Part shown: in pieces, positions 5,657 through 5,849 of the stretch
How positions within the stretch are numbered: position 1 is the stretch's first letter
Layout: every line of letters starts with the position of its first letter
NCBI GenBank assembly: GCA_913009675.1
Contig: CAJVXD010000091.1
Span: forward strand, 1-5,849
DNA from: an uncultured bacterium
GTDB taxonomy: Bacteria; Omnitrophota; Gorgyraeia; Gorgyraeales; Gorgyraeaceae
Reading direction: 5' to 3'
DNA: 5,849 bases
Translations under genes and position numbers: made by a program
Notes under the pieces: generated by a model
Database searches by the model: none
Told to the model about the DNA's origin: nothing
Seen by the model: the letters and a program-made list of their open reading frames with translations, nothing else

Positions 5657-5714
5657 AGATCGGAAGAGCGTCGTGTAGGGAAAGAGTGTAGATCTCGGTG
5701 GTCGCCGTATCATT
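5657..5714. other. Illumina TruSeq universal adapter (sequencing artefact)
   Basis: All 58 bases equal the reverse complement of the 58-base TruSeq universal adapter, beginning AGATCGGAAGAGC at 5657 and ending CCGTATCATT at 5714. It is not genomic and should be trimmed. Everything to its right follows from reading through this adapter. Confidence 0.99.
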
Positions 5715-5849
5715 AAAAAAAAAAACAAAAAAAAAAAGCAAAAAAATAAAACAAAAACAAAAAAAAAAAAAACAGAGAACAGAAAGAGAAATGAGTTGAT
5801 TAGTCTACGGTACAAAGCGAGAGGAAGAACAGAGAACTAGCCACAGTAG
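5715..5849. other. A-rich run and purine-rich tail after the adapter (non-genomic read-through)
   Basis: Bases 5715-5772 are almost only A with scattered C, G and T. Bases 5773-5849 are irregular and rich in A and G (agagaac, agaaagagaa, gaggaagaacagagaac). No coding frame, RNA or repeat of biological type is seen. Such sequence is expected when cycles continue after the adapter end. I treat all 135 bases as artefact. Confidence 0.93.

Noticed and set aside
5715..5772. A-rich tract as poly-A tail, UP element or biological homopolymer
   Set aside because: It follows directly on a complete sequencing adapter, so read-through is the simpler explanation.

Overview
The window is a short bacterial contig of moderate base composition. 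All seven complete or nearly complete genes, plus a gene remnant at the right edge, lie on the minus strand, so the biological reading order runs from right to left. The last 193 bases (5657-5849) are not genome. They are a full-length 58-base Illumina TruSeq universal adapter (reverse complement), followed by an A-rich run and a purine-rich tail typical of read-through past the end of an insert. True genomic sequence therefore ends at 5656.

Right block (5656 down to 1629): a tight run of central-carbon genes. First comes the last 21 codons of an unidentified upstream gene. It is followed by a LeuD/aconitase-type small (swivel) subunit, an isocitrate dehydrogenase, an LDH-like malate dehydrogenase and a dihydrolipoamide dehydrogenase. 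Gaps are 11, 29, 49 and 22 bases, which suggests one operon. Together they read as part of a TCA-type module: citrate/isocitrate isomerisation, isocitrate to 2-oxoglutarate, malate/oxaloacetate interconversion, and the shared E3 of 2-oxoacid dehydrogenase or glycine cleavage complexes. The large hydratase subunit and any E1/E2 partners are not in the window.

Middle (1304-1628): a 325-base non-coding gap dominated by a 30-bp inverted repeat with arms about 110 bases apart, next to a small perfect hairpin. It may be a mobile or REP/MITE-like element or a structured RNA. This is the least explained part of the window.

Left block (1303 down to 1): nadD (NAD biosynthesis), then a 47-residue DUF5679 zinc-ribbon-like protein too short for usual ORF cut-offs, with its own strong sigma70-type promoter and ribosome binding site, then rsfS (ribosome silencing factor) running off the left edge. 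nadD and rsfS are neighbours in very many bacteria; the small zinc-ribbon gene between them is unusual.

The host is not certain. The gene content and the DUF5679 protein fit an uncultured lineage known from metagenomes (Candidatus Omnitrophota is my tentative guess, from general familiarity only). The untrimmed adapter also fits a metagenome or single-cell assembly. I found no undescribed defence, CRISPR, phage or biosynthetic system here.
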